Source: Pseudoalteromonas phenolica
Lineage (GTDB): Bacteria > Pseudomonadota > Gammaproteobacteria > Enterobacterales > Alteromonadaceae
Assembly (NCBI RefSeq): GCF_005886345.1
Contig: NZ_PNEC01000053.1
Coordinates: forward strand, 1 to 64,000
Reading direction: 5' to 3'
Length of the DNA stretch: 64,000 nucleotides
Shown here: positions 17,701 through 27,600 of the stretch, piece after piece
How positions within the stretch are numbered: position 1 is the stretch's first letter
How the letters are laid out: each line of letters begins with the position of its first letter
Position numbers and translations under genes: made by a program
The notes under the pieces: model-generated
Databases searched by the model: none
The model's input: only the letters and a program-made list of their open reading frames with translations
What the model was told of the DNA's origin: nothing

Positions 17701-20053
17701 TTTCTGCTTCAGTAATTGCGTTTTTCGATGTGTTCAGCTTGCCGAATTCAAAATAACCTGAATGCGATTTAGTAGAAACTAAATCAACAAATTCGTTGTC
17801 TTTTAACTTTTTCAGAAACACACTTTTTCCATGATTATCTAGCAACTCTCTAAATAACTTAGCAAGGACACCTTCACTTTTATTAGCTATACCTAATCGA
17901 TCTTCTCTATATTGAGTTGCTAAATTTAGTAGCATTTTATTTCTATTCGATTGAATGAGAAGGCTGTAAGGAGACCAAGGAAGGTAAATGCAATAATCTG
18001 AATTTTCTTTAACACTCAACGTGTGCGCTGATAAAAGTTCATAAACAAGTTTGTTTGACCACTCTCTATTTATCTTCAACGAATAAATAGCATTGATTAG
18101 TTGCTCAATATTTTTTAATAAGCTATCAACCTCTCCACACAATGGTTTTCCTTTAAGCTGTTCTAGAGACTCACGCCATGTGTTTTCAAACTCCTGATAA
18201 AATGCATTAATAACGTCTAATTCAGAATCCTTAAGATGATTATGATCATGTAACTGCTCTAATAGCTTAAAAAAATCTTTTGACTCATGGTTTCCTTTTT
18301 TAACTACTGCGCCTTTCTTCATGTTGGAGCTTGTAGCTAAGAACATATGAATATTTTTTATTGATGGCGTATTTTCAGCTCTTTTTATAAATAGAGGGTC
18401 TAAGGATAGTGAATGACTATGGAAAAATCCTTTCCGGCTCAATACCTTGGTAAAATCAGGATATTTAGAAGACTCGAAGCCATGAGGATTAAATATCCAT
18501 TTTAACTCCCAACTACTAATGGGAGTTTCAACATTAGTTTCCTTATCTAGTGCCTTTCTAACAATCCTAAAAGACAGCTCATTTGCGGACTTGCTATCGC
18601 TGAACTTCTTCTTTTTAACTGTATCAGCAAAGTCACTATTAAAACTCGTACCAAAATCTAGTTTAAAATTTGCTCCGAATTTTGACCAGAACTCTTCTAA
18701 ATCTTTATATTCGTTGTTGAAGTATTCTAGGGCGTACCAATTTTTTCTTTCTAATGATCTCCTACCTCTTTCTTTGGCTAACTCCAAATAAACGATGTCA
18801 TCGCCAATATTATTAAGTAATAGAGATTTTGAAAGAACTTCTAATATCCCAGTAATTAAATTGTTACATTCTGTTGTTTTAGAGTCGGTAACTTCTTTTA
18901 TCCACGCCTTATCTAATTTAGTGTTCTCTGAGATTATCTTTGAATATTGGAAATAAAACTTTCTTAATTCATTAATATCGGGCTTCTCATTAGTTCTATC
19001 AGCGGCTTCGAGCAACTCTATTTCATCATCTTTAAGCTCTATATCAGAGTCATTAAAGTAAATAATAGTTTCCTGCCCCAAAAGGAATTTTGGCTTTGTA
19101 TTTTTGGCCTGCAATACTGAACCATAAGGATACGATGAGTCGAAATTAAGTTGCAGATCTGCTCTATGCATTTCCGCAACACTAGTATTTTCCATATAGT
19201 GAGCTTCAAAATAACTTTGCACTATTGAGCAAAACTCGTCGTAGTCACCGCCAGACTCTTTGATTAGATCAAGATTATGCTTAATATCATTTAACTCAAC
19301 TTCCTTGTCTTTGTTATATGCTCTCCAGAAATCAATGTCCTTGAAAAGCGTTTTTGTCACTGTAGACCTGAAAACTCGTCTGTATGAACTGCCCGATTTT
19401 TGTAAAAGATCGAATTCATCTAATCGGTTTATGCCGCCAAGCTTTACACAACTTTTACCAAGAGCAACGTAGAATAATCCGCTTCTTATTGTTTCTGCTA
19501 TAACTTCATCAATAAAAGCATTGATCTTGTTAACTTCTATAAATGGTCTATTGCTCCAAGTTGAGTTTGTTAATTCGAAAATGAATTTTGCGAGTTGTTC
19601 TACATGCTCCTCTAAAAAGTGGTGGTGATTTTCCTGCTGAATTTTAGCTATTTCAATCCATTTGACGATTTCATTTGCTTCAAAAACAGTGCTTTGGTCT
19701 ATGCTTCTAACCTGATCAAATGTAGGCTTAACTTCAGCAATAATGAATAAACAAAAGAAATTACCATCTCTATTTCTTTCATGAGCTAAGTCGGCGAAAG
19801 TATTTTTATCAATTGTTAGAGATTTATATTTTTCATGGTTTTCTACAGCAATGATAAAACCGAACTCTGAACCAACTTGTGAAAAAGGAAACTCATTATT
19901 CTCCTTTAGTTTTTCTAATATTTCGCTTAATAACTCTGGGTCAAACTCTTTTAACGCAAACCTTCCAGGAATACTTTTTCCATGACTTGATTCAAACCAA
20001 TCGTCATATTCTTGTTTAATAATCGAATAAAAATACTCTGCCAATGATCTCAT
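14687..20053 (-). CDS. sspH: Phosphorothioation-dependent restriction protein SspH/DptH, FtsK/HerA-type ATPase
   Basis: A very large protein of 1788 residues. The C-terminal quarter is an FtsK/SpoIIIE/HerA-like motor, with Walker A GGQTKSGKS near residues 1550-1560, Walker B VVFFDELAD near 1660, and a following LVLATQRPSADV stretch typical of these translocases. The first about 1400 residues have no motif I can name. Length, motor domain and position after the sspF and sspG genes match DptH/SspH of phosphorothioation-based restriction, which with its partners damages DNA lacking the PT mark. Its start overlaps the sspG stop as ATGA, with GGAGGA upstream. It is the third gene of the sspFGH operon and converges with the methyltransferase gene. 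Confidence 0.88.
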   Translation of the reverse strand: MRSLAEYFYSIIKQEYDDWFESSHGKSIPGRFALKEFDPELLSEILEKLKENNEFPFSQVGSEFGFIIAVENHEKYKSLTIDKNTFADLAHERNRDGNFFCLFIIAEVKPTFDQVRSIDQSTVFEANEIVKWIEIAKIQQENHHHFLEEHVEQLAKFIFELTNSTWSNRPFIEVNKINAFIDEVIAETIRSGLFYVALGKSCVKLGGINRLDEFDLLQKSGSSYRRVFRSTVTKTLFKDIDFWRAYNKDKEVELNDIKHNLDLIKESGGDYDEFCSIVQSYFEAHYMENTSVAEMHRADLQLNFDSSYPYGSVLQAKNTKPKFLLGQETIIYFNDSDIELKDDEIELLEAADRTNEKPDINELRKFYFQYSKIISENTKLDKAWIKEVTDSKTTECNNLITGILEVLSKSLLLNNIGDDIVYLELAKERGRRSLERKNWYALEYFNNEYKDLEEFWSKFGANFKLDFGTSFNSDFADTVKKKKFSDSKSANELSFRIVRKALDKETNVETPISSWELKWIFNPHGFESSKYPDFTKVLSRKGFFHSHSLSLDPLFIKRAENTPSIKNIHMFLATSSNMKKGAVVKKGNHESKDFFKLLEQLHDHNHLKDSELDVINAFYQEFENTWRESLEQLKGKPLCGEVDSLLKNIEQLINAIYSLKINREWSNKLVYELLSAHTLSVKENSDYCIYLPWSPYSLLIQSNRNKMLLNLATQYREDRLGIANKSEGVLAKLFRELLDNHGKSVFLKKLKDNEFVDLVSTKSHSGYFEFGKLNTSKNAITEAEIRSVINATSTKFLETYPNERHHLQILCLGLSSYEQILAVYDELQKLSENHEEHLSISLAFSCDSRVSLDSVYQSICESFQSSKVDSNINIRIISNIREVEDGEIDLIYNFDPLFAHNQIASVSPNFVEREFEGINWEYTSSRKVPSDPIARKTQFSMNNHIHDKVGRVFHSTFMKVNNLPENTSFCREVSQHGLKDEITNGLSKCNWLVIYDFLLSKETLVACSENEDNYNNKRVLRYIQGEGSKRSLAIITDKETHYITKNLTSDIRSWHLIHTDKVNNLVEEIFTRSNSFSSDTLLRSVGNGNFSHDLVGTAGAATLLENLFKNESKVSPIFWVHLDDYLSWFKSSIEDDTFKSIGRTVNYISDLLGIYISKGDNSEVSINLIVSESKLTNGSKDQLTKSCKQVKSTVDLISSMLNSYNDLDFEYWLNKFYEFIVGHFKFSPGEFDFESLISLDKKMVNINVRGLSVVFHYNNEQAQTNANSVYECNYLYQLQLSSNDTCKVFESLLAPEEDLNLFREHDFSYKKLNQNHGNQSHQGADITNTSTQSKHESSEEESSLLPESSVEIINTFDETTSEPLNTDEIFVDDEPIPVDLGELAESNLKLDKNEGSSVKSAMNLMRSGIDLLQSNSVNSDSLPIDMKIVEANIRKIFGHANLPSNFSDRLVTPNSIVIKLHGDVNLNPTKILKLKANFLSVVGLKLRQVYPDPGVMVLVFDRDKRETVYFGDLLNRTLASRSNTILSNFNNKVLLGQNEFSDDSIFFKLDGASPHALIGGQTKSGKSILMNNMIIDLLMTNSPENLKLRLFDPKQVEFSAYTRAPHLAHPVVLDKEEAVVRLQELENLMNERYRHLMTLGVKDFEAHNRKYPNEKMSREVVFFDELADWILDNDFKAEAKDIIVRLSSKGRAAGIHLVLATQRPSADVVFPLLRANLDTKIALKVDRDQNSEIILGESGAENLLGYGHGIVKSEGETHSIQVGFTEPHVFDELVEFVISYWNDRTDNL

Positions 20054-21582
20054 ACCGAATCCTCCTTGTATGGGTTAATTACATAGCTGCAAGCGTCAGA
20101 TAGATGCCTGAGCATTCCCATTTGGTATAACAAGCTTGCGAGGTTCTTTGAGTTTCTATTTAAATCTCGTTGTATAACCTCTTGATAGTTATCAGGTGTT
20201 ACATCAACAAATATTGAATATCGTTCCTTTAAATCATTCTTAAAGTTCGAATATTCCATCCTTTTCTCGTTTCCAAGTATGGTCAAAACTAGTGAATGTA
20301 AAAAGTCTTCGGTCAATACGTATCTGTAACTTCTTGTGTTTTTTTTCGAAAGAAAACCAATTTCCCTGAAGCAAACATTGGGGTAATTTGAAATGTGAGT
20401 GGCGAGATAAGATTCTGCATTTTCAATTTGCTTTGAGATTTTTCTTTCTTTGTCGCTGTTGTCTTCAAGTTCAGTTTCAGCTTCAATAACATCTTCATAT
20501 AGACTTACGATGTCACCAACTCTCGTAGCTAAACTTCTTTTAAGTTTATTCCGTTGGGTTGAGATACTTTGAATCGAGGTTTTTCTAATACTGTTTGTTA
20601 CCTTAGAAAGTATTTCAACGAGGTAGTTAGGTCTCTTCAACTCGGTTGGATTTGAAGTGTTATGGTAAGACTCACCTATTGATAAAATGTAATTTCCTAT
20701 GTGATAGCCTATTATGTCTATCATCACTTTAACTTTATCAAGCCTTTCTAGTTCCAAAGACAAAATATTTGATAGATCTTGGGCAAATTCGCTAAAAATA
20801 GGGAGTTGGTGATATGGCAGATAGCCGAGATCTTTTCTAACCTCTTCTCTTAACTTTAAATCCTTTCTCACTTCTGGCCTAACCAATAAGTTAGCCAATT
20901 TTGCAAAAGAGTTATTTTGTGGAGAAAGCCAACTTTCAAATTTTTCTTCTAACTCTTCTCTAACACGATGGTCAGCCCTGCAAAGCATCAAATAAACTAT
21001 TTCACCACCTCTACAGAAAAACCTTCTGTCTTCAGATTGTCTTTTATTATCAAAATCACACCAAATATACTCTGATGAAATAGGATATATAAACTTCGAA
21101 GTCCATCGTTTTTTAGATAAGGGGTCAAACGTTAAGGAGCTTAGGATATTCACAGCATTGTAAAAACTCTCAAATGTAGAGAAGTTATTCCTAATATGTT
21201 CAATATCGTCATCTTTAAATTGAAATAAATCACCTTCCAGTGCTTTTAAGTGATCAAATTGACGCTCCCACTTCTCCTCATCTGTTAATTTGGAATTAAT
21301 AAGTGTTTCCAAAATTTCATTTTGATATATGAGAATTCGTAATTTAAAAAACTGTCGATGTTTAAAATACAGCTTATCGTTTTCAGGATTGAATATTGAA
21401 TTTATTAGACCGACGTTTTTAGCTTGTAGTTGGCTTTCAATGACACACATTAATTCAAATAACAATATACTGGGAGTTTGGTCAGTTCTAAATCTGTGCC
21501 CCCATATATTTTCAATTATTGGGATGTTTTTAATTCCATATTGTTTATTAAGTTCTGAAGAGTATGTGTGTAAGCTATCCAT
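20050..21582 (-). CDS. sspG: Phosphorothioation-dependent restriction protein SspG/DptG
   Basis: A 510-residue mostly helical protein with a charged, coiled-coil-like segment around residues 350-390 (AETELEDNSDKERKISKQIENAE). I assign it to the DptG/SspG family from its size and its fixed position between the P-loop ATPase SspF and the FtsK-like SspH; no catalytic motif is obvious. Its ATG overlaps the sspF stop by eight bases (ATGGATAG) and is preceded by AGGTGA, and its own stop overlaps the sspH start by four bases. Tight coupling implies a stoichiometric complex with SspF and SspH. Its precise role in restriction is not known to me. Confidence 0.8.
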   Translation of the reverse strand: MDSLHTYSSELNKQYGIKNIPIIENIWGHRFRTDQTPSILLFELMCVIESQLQAKNVGLINSIFNPENDKLYFKHRQFFKLRILIYQNEILETLINSKLTDEEKWERQFDHLKALEGDLFQFKDDDIEHIRNNFSTFESFYNAVNILSSLTFDPLSKKRWTSKFIYPISSEYIWCDFDNKRQSEDRRFFCRGGEIVYLMLCRADHRVREELEEKFESWLSPQNNSFAKLANLLVRPEVRKDLKLREEVRKDLGYLPYHQLPIFSEFAQDLSNILSLELERLDKVKVMIDIIGYHIGNYILSIGESYHNTSNPTELKRPNYLVEILSKVTNSIRKTSIQSISTQRNKLKRSLATRVGDIVSLYEDVIEAETELEDNSDKERKISKQIENAESYLATHISNYPNVCFREIGFLSKKNTRSYRYVLTEDFLHSLVLTILGNEKRMEYSNFKNDLKERYSIFVDVTPDNYQEVIQRDLNRNSKNLASLLYQMGMLRHLSDACSYVINPYKEDSV

Positions 21583-23386
21583 GATTCACCTGTAGGGCAG
21601 AAGTTTTGAATTCTCCGCCTTTAATTGTATAAGTGTCTATTCGTTGATTTGATAATCCATTGCTAAAATTTACCTGAGAAGCAAGCTTGGAACGAAAAAT
21701 TAGTAATTTTTTATATAATCTAGGATTTGTTGTGTTAGGTGGTGAACCTTTAGAAACCCGATATAGAAAATCGAATAGTTCTACGGTCAAAGCTAATTTC
21801 AATGATTTGTCTCTACTGATGTAAAATTCAACGACAGGTTCAATTCTCGACCCTGTAACGTCAAAGTCACCTTTTATTTTTGTTACGTATACTTCTCTAT
21901 CTCTAAGTTCTTCGCCATGAAAAATAGAAATAGGCGTAATCGAGCCTTGATCTTTTTCAGGAATATATAACCTGTCACTTCCTGAATTTTCTGAAATAAA
22001 CCTACCATGAAATACTCGATTTAGAGCCAAAATGATGGTAGAAACAAGCTCAAAATCGTTGCATGAATCATTGCTTTGTAGCGATTCATATACCTTATTC
22101 TTATAAAAAGAAAAGCTAGAATATTTTTGGAGATCATATGAGCGTTGATCTCCCTCTTGGTAGCAGTAGAGTTGAATTCTTGATCGTTTCACTACTGCGC
22201 CCCATAGATCTGGATTGAGGTCAACTTCACTAGATTTCTTTGACGTGATGAGACTATTGAAGCTATCTAATGGAATTTCTACTGACCGCAGTGCCTTATT
22301 TTTTAATAAGTTATCCCAATAATTAGTGGACAGCTCGCCGAAGTTTAATTTATTAATCTCTGAGTAAGGTCTTGCATTATTCATTCGGTGAGGGCCTAAA
22401 TTCATTCCCCAAAATCCGACTTCTATTGACGATTCGGTGTAAATTAATGACAAGTCGTCTATTTTTTTTACTCTACTACATGAGAAAGTTTGGTAAGAAG
22501 TATCTCTATTACTTAACTTTAAAGGCTTGGCTTTGGGTGTAGAAGCTAAAATAGTATTTGTTGCTAAATTCAATAATTCTCTAATTGTGAAATGTTCATT
22601 ATTGAGTTGAAGCAATAGTATGATGTTACTTAAATTTTCCCTTATATTTTCATTATTCTTCAATAGATCATATTTTTGGTAAATGGGGCACTGTCCGTTG
22701 ATTTTTCCTTCACAGCCTTCACAGTCATCCCAACCTACATGATTTAAGATTTCGTTTAAAATGAGTGAAAAATTTTCTTTTGCGTTTAACTTCGATAAAT
22801 TTACTAATTTAATTAATTCTTGTTGCTCGCATAAACTAAAACCTAAATTAATTTTGTCTTCAATAATGTCCTTTAATTGAGTAGCTTTAATAACTAATTC
22901 AGTATCACTCGATAATGATATGAAGTTACTTAACTCCTCAACTAATATTCCATCATTCACAGCAATTAAGATTGGCTTTTCTGCACGACCTTGTGTAAGC
23001 ACAGTTGTTAGTTCATTAATTACTATATTGGTTTCTTTCGATGAAAGTTCAGAAAAATCTTTGACGATTGTTCGGTCTGCGGAGCAAAAAAAACTGCTTG
23101 CGTTCCAGTTTTCCTCATCAAATGCAGAGCCATCAATCTGTTTGACTATATCCCTACACAGCTTTGTCTTACCATCACCCGCAGTACCTGTAAGGATAAT
23201 TACTCCGTGAGTTTCTTTGGAATCAAATTCATGAGCTATCTGTTGTTGCCATTCAAACTTAATATTTAAAGGCTCTTCAATTCCTAAGTTTTGTGCAACC
23301 TTCCTTACATATTCATCCTGAATTTGATTTTTTCCTTGGCAATACCCTTCAAGGTACTTTATCCATTTATTAACTTTCCAAGCCAT
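21575..23386 (-). CDS. sspF: Phosphorothioation-dependent restriction protein SspF/DptF, P-loop ATPase
   Basis: A 603-residue protein with an N-terminal P-loop: VIILTGTAGDGKT at about residues 62-74 is Walker A, and ILIAVNDG near 140 resembles the following ATPase strand. A cysteine group CEGCEGKINGQCPIYQ around residues 220-235 could bind zinc. Motif and gene order identify it as DptF/SspF, the ATPase of the restriction module. It is the first gene of the sspFGH operon and is transcribed away from sspB across a 273-base divergent region containing a dyad (23485-23515). PT-linked restriction of this type is understood to act on DNA lacking the modification and to need the modification module for self-tolerance. 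Confidence 0.88.
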   Translation of the reverse strand: MAWKVNKWIKYLEGYCQGKNQIQDEYVRKVAQNLGIEEPLNIKFEWQQQIAHEFDSKETHGVIILTGTAGDGKTKLCRDIVKQIDGSAFDEENWNASSFFCSADRTIVKDFSELSSKETNIVINELTTVLTQGRAEKPILIAVNDGILVEELSNFISLSSDTELVIKATQLKDIIEDKINLGFSLCEQQELIKLVNLSKLNAKENFSLILNEILNHVGWDDCEGCEGKINGQCPIYQKYDLLKNNENIRENLSNIILLLQLNNEHFTIRELLNLATNTILASTPKAKPLKLSNRDTSYQTFSCSRVKKIDDLSLIYTESSIEVGFWGMNLGPHRMNNARPYSEINKLNFGELSTNYWDNLLKNKALRSVEIPLDSFNSLITSKKSSEVDLNPDLWGAVVKRSRIQLYCYQEGDQRSYDLQKYSSFSFYKNKVYESLQSNDSCNDFELVSTIILALNRVFHGRFISENSGSDRLYIPEKDQGSITPISIFHGEELRDREVYVTKIKGDFDVTGSRIEPVVEFYISRDKSLKLALTVELFDFLYRVSKGSPPNTTNPRLYKKLLIFRSKLASQVNFSNGLSNQRIDTYTIKGGEFKTSALQVNHG

Positions 23387-23484
23387 TTTATTTCCTACAA
23401 AACTAAATTAAGATTTTAGGGTTGCTATTTAAGAGTTAAATTATGTATTTAATCTTAGTTTTATATAAAGTTATAATACTATTA

Positions 23485-23515
23485 TCAGTAACACAGTGTA
23501 TTGCTATGTGACTGA
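23485..23515. promoter_or_regulatory. Imperfect dyad between sspFGH and sspBCD, possible operator
   Basis: TCAGTAACACA and TATGTGACTGA form an imperfect inverted repeat about 31 bases long in the middle of the divergent region separating the restriction and modification operons. Such a position would let one repressor balance both. AAAACTAA...AAGATT and AATCTTAGTTTT form a second, gapped dyad closer to sspF (about 23397-23473). No DndB-type repressor gene is present in the window, so the binding protein is unknown. Confidence 0.35.
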
Positions 23516-23659
23516 TACTTCAGATAATTACACAATTGCATACAAAAAAAAAGTGAATTAGACTAATTACTGTATAAATATACAAAAAGCACTTTCTCTT
23601 AGGTTTAATTCCATATAACATTGCCTCGTTGGACAAATTCTCCAGGAGTAGTTTTAAGC

Positions 23660-24604
23660 ATGAAAGCTAAGTTTACAGGGCATGATACCTTTCCCCTGCG
23701 CTATGGATGGTTATTCAAAGCCGTTAATCATTTGAATTTAAAAGGTAAGTTTACTAGCACTGACGAAGAAAGCATACGTGAATCAATCGTACGTTTAGGT
23801 GTTGGTAAAAACATGGTCAAAGCAATTCAGTATTGGGCAGAATCAAGCTGTGTAATTAATGCTTCACGCGAGCAAAACTCTTACGTCCATCATATTACCC
23901 CGCAAGGTAAACGCTTATTTGGTGACGGTATCAGCCCTGGGGCTGACCCCTACCTTGAAAAGGTTGGATCAATTTGGCTTTTACATTTTTGGCTTAACTT
24001 TAATGATAAGCACCTAACCGCATATCGTTACTTTTTTAATTACGCGAATGTTCAGCATTTCGAGAAGTCAAAGTTTGTAGATGACTGCTATAGCTCTGCG
24101 ACTCAACTGGTTCAATCTGAAGTAGGTAACATTTCTACAATTAAAAAAGACATTGACTGTTTTCTAAATACTTATTGTAAAAAAGCAAAATTAGCTAAAT
24201 CAAAGTCAAGTCAAAAGGTCGACGAGGACCATTTTACAAGCCCATTATCAGAACTCAATTTATTACAAGACAATGGCGCTGGGTTTTACGTAAGCGCACT
24301 TGCGGAGCGACCGGAGCTACCTATTGAAATATTTGCTTATGCACTGCTTGAGTTTTATAAGCTAGAAACTGAAGATTCTAATGTCACTACAATTGACTTT
24401 GATTCTCTGTTAACTAAGCCCTGCTCACCTGGTCGTATATTCCGCCTTTCAGAGTCAGGATTAGGTCAAAAACTTGATGAATTACAACGCTTTAGCAAAG
24501 GAGAGATATCTTGGGTCGATTCTCTAGGCTTACGTCAAGTTAATATTAACCAATCACCTGAAAACCAATCTGACAAATACTTAGATATCTATTATGGCCA
24601 ATAA
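23660..24604 (+). CDS. sspB: SspB, DUF4007 DNA nickase of single-strand phosphorothioation
   Basis: A 314-residue DUF4007 protein from ATG 23660; AGGAG lies 11 bases upstream, and the conserved family start KFTGHDTFPLRYGWL follows directly. An in-frame TTG at 23621 is less likely. DUF4007 proteins act as SspB, the nicking enzyme that opens one DNA strand for sulfur incorporation in SspABCD systems. The middle contains a Lys-rich linker near residues 185-200 that may separate two lobes. The gene overlaps sspC by 11 bases, forming the sspBCD operon. Assignment rests on the DUF4007 signature together with the fixed B-C-D order and is strong. Confidence 0.88.
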   Translation: MKAKFTGHDTFPLRYGWLFKAVNHLNLKGKFTSTDEESIRESIVRLGVGKNMVKAIQYWAESSCVINASREQNSYVHHITPQGKRLFGDGISPGADPYLEKVGSIWLLHFWLNFNDKHLTAYRYFFNYANVQHFEKSKFVDDCYSSATQLVQSEVGNISTIKKDIDCFLNTYCKKAKLAKSKSSQKVDEDHFTSPLSELNLLQDNGAGFYVSALAERPELPIEIFAYALLEFYKLETEDSNVTTIDFDSLLTKPCSPGRIFRLSESGLGQKLDELQRFSKGEISWVDSLGLRQVNINQSPENQSDKYLDIYYGQ

Positions 24605-27600
24605 AATGTCTGACTTATTAATTAATATTAACCAACGTTATAAAAGCTCAACACGTATTGATGTTGATACGTCAGATTTAACACCCTTTATAGATGATTT
24701 TATCGTTCATGGTACTGCAGTTAACGTAATTGACACTATTAGCCGTGAATTTCGAAGCAGTACCCAGCGTGCCTATACAATTACAGGCCCTTACGGTTCC
24801 GGTAAATCAACCATTGCGCTCTTTCTAAGTTGTTTGTTGAGTCAACATACAAATGAAAGAGAATACGCTCAGGCTAAATTAGGTAATTCGCAGACAATTA
24901 TTACAGACTTTAATGCACGTTTTAATATCAAAAATGGTTGGCAAACCATTAAACATGTGTGTGGTTTAGAAGCTCCCAGTAACAGTATTTTAGTGAGCTT
25001 ATTGAAAGCTTATGACGTTGATTTTGATGAAGAAGTCATTAGCTCATATGATGATGAAGCTTGTTTAAAAGAAATTAAGAAGCTAATTGCGACACCTAAA
25101 GCTGATACAGATGGCGTTATTATTTTACTCGATGAAATGGGTAAAGCACTCGACTATCAATCAAGGTCGAACAAAGATCTACACCTATTCCAGTCATTAG
25201 CTGATATTGTACAAAACTCTAAAAATCCAGTCGTGATCATTGGTTTTTTACATCAAGCATTTTCTGATTACGCAAAAAATAAAGACAGTAAAACACAGCA
25301 AGAATGGGCAAAAGTACAAGGCCGTTACCGCGATCTGAGTTTTAATCCATCCATTGATGAATCTCTTATTCTTGTTGGTGATTCAATTTCTAAAAATGCA
25401 AAAGTTTCAAGTGCATTGACAGATCAACACAAGCATCTTATCGAAGTAGTCAGCGAGTCTTTTGTTAGTCAAGCAAGAAATTCAAAAGCTCTTTTGAATA
25501 CACTTCCGCTTGATCCTGTCGTTAGCTTGTTGCTAGGTCCTGTTTCTCGAAGACGTTTTTCTCAGAATGAACGAAGCTTGTTCGGCTTTTTAGCTTCTCA
25601 TGAGAGGCTTGCATTTCGTGAATTTTTAGAATCAAATTATAACCAATTAAATGAGACACTTGCACTGTATCAACCTGAAGCATATTGGGATTACTTGCAT
25701 CATAATTTACATCATTTAATTGTTACATCCCATGATAGTAAGGCCTGGCTAGAAGGTTGTGATGCCATTCATAGGGCTAGCCAAAAAGGGGATGAACTTC
25801 ACGTTTCTATCACTAAAATAATTGCATTATTGACAATTTTTGGCTTCCATCATCATTTACATGCTAAGCGTGCTTTTATCTCGAATTACTTTGTAACTCG
25901 TGGCTATTCAAAACAAGCTGTAGATGATGCAATTAGCGACCTAGAAAATTGGACTGTAATTATTTACCGTCAAAAGCATGATGCTTTATTCGTTTTTCAA
26001 GGTAGTGATATTGATATCAATACACTAATCAATGAACGTATTGAAGCTATTAGCGAGGGAGTTGATTGGACACAAGTCTGTGATTTACCCCAAAATACAT
26101 TAGCAACGGCGCATTATCATGAAACAGGTACTATGCGTTGGGCATCTACTAAACTTGTTAATAAAGTTGATAAGAACTTAATTGCTGCCCTTTCAAACAC
26201 ACCTATTACAGGTGAAACATTTTTACACTTTGTATTGCCCACAAATATAAGTGTTGCTAAAGAGTTAAAAGCAGCTCTAACTGAGGATTCTTATATCGCT
26301 GTTGGAAGTGTAGATAGTTTCGATTCATTAAAGCTTGAAGCAATTGAATTAATTGCACTTAACCTAATCGCTAAAGAGGAAAGTAAAATAAGTCATGACC
26401 TCATCGCAAAAAATGAGTTAGAAACAAGAATAACCCAAGCTAAATATAAAGTTGCCGAAGAGTTACATCGTTTATTTAAAGATGCGAGTTGGAAATACAA
26501 AGGCGCAAAGCTGGCTAGTGCTTCGTTAACAGTTTTAGCATCTCAGATTGCTAATATGATTTTTGCTAAAGCGCCTAGTGTTATTAATGAATTGGTAAAT
26601 CGATCAAAACCTTCTGGTAGTGCAAACAGCGCCATAAGAAAGCTAATGAACGCCATGTTTGAATATGGTGATGAGAAAGACCTTGGATTTGATGAAAATA
26701 GCTTTCCTCCAGAAAAAGGGCTTTATTTGTCATGCTTAAAAAGTAAAGGATGGCATTTAGAAACAAGTGAAGGTTATCTTTTCCCAAGTAATTGGGATAA
26801 GCAAGCAATACAAAATAACCCTAATATGCATACGCTTTGGCAAGATGGTGTGACATTTATTAAGGAATATTCAAAAAACCAGCATGTCACTCTCGCCGCA
26901 CTCTATGATATGTGGATGAAGCCTCCTTACGGTTTAACTTCAGGCTTATGTTGTATTTATGGCCTTGCACTACTGAAATCGTTAGAAGGCCAAGTAGCTT
27001 TTTATGATTTTGATTCAACTAAGCAATTCGTTTTTATACCTGAGTTAGATGAAGAACTTGTAAACAAAATATACAAGTACCCGCATGAGGCTGCTGTAAG
27101 GTATTTTGAAATATCTGAAATCCAAACTCACTTATTAGATAACTTAGCAAAAGCAACTCTAGGCGAAACACAACCAAATGGTACAATACTAAATATTGCT
27201 AAACATATTGTTGGTATAGTTCATAAATTACCTTCATGGGTTAAAAAAACAAGTGGTGACAATTTTGGGGAAGAGCATCAACAAGGTTTATCTAAGGAAG
27301 CTCGAAATTTTAGAAATAAAGTAATCGGCGCAAACGATCCCTTTAAGTTAATTTTAGATGATTTACCTACTGTTTTTGGTTTTAGTAAAGACGATCCTAC
27401 TGTAGAAAAACAATTAGCAACTAGCTTAAAACGCGCAATTGAAGAGCTTACTGCACAACACGACATTTTATTTAATGGTTTCAAACAAGTTATTACTTCA
27501 ATGCTTGGTGAAGATTTTAATGACCAACTAAAAGAGCGCTGTATTTTTGTCGACAAAGTTGCAAAACGTCCAAATGTAAAAGAGTTTGCAAAGCGAATTG

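Noticed and set aside
14687..23386. Calling the trio DptFGH of the double-strand Dnd system
   Set aside because: No dndB, dndD or dndE homologue is present; the modification genes are DUF4007, large ATPase and DndC-like, which is the Ssp set. The F, G and H families are related, so the name is partly a convention.
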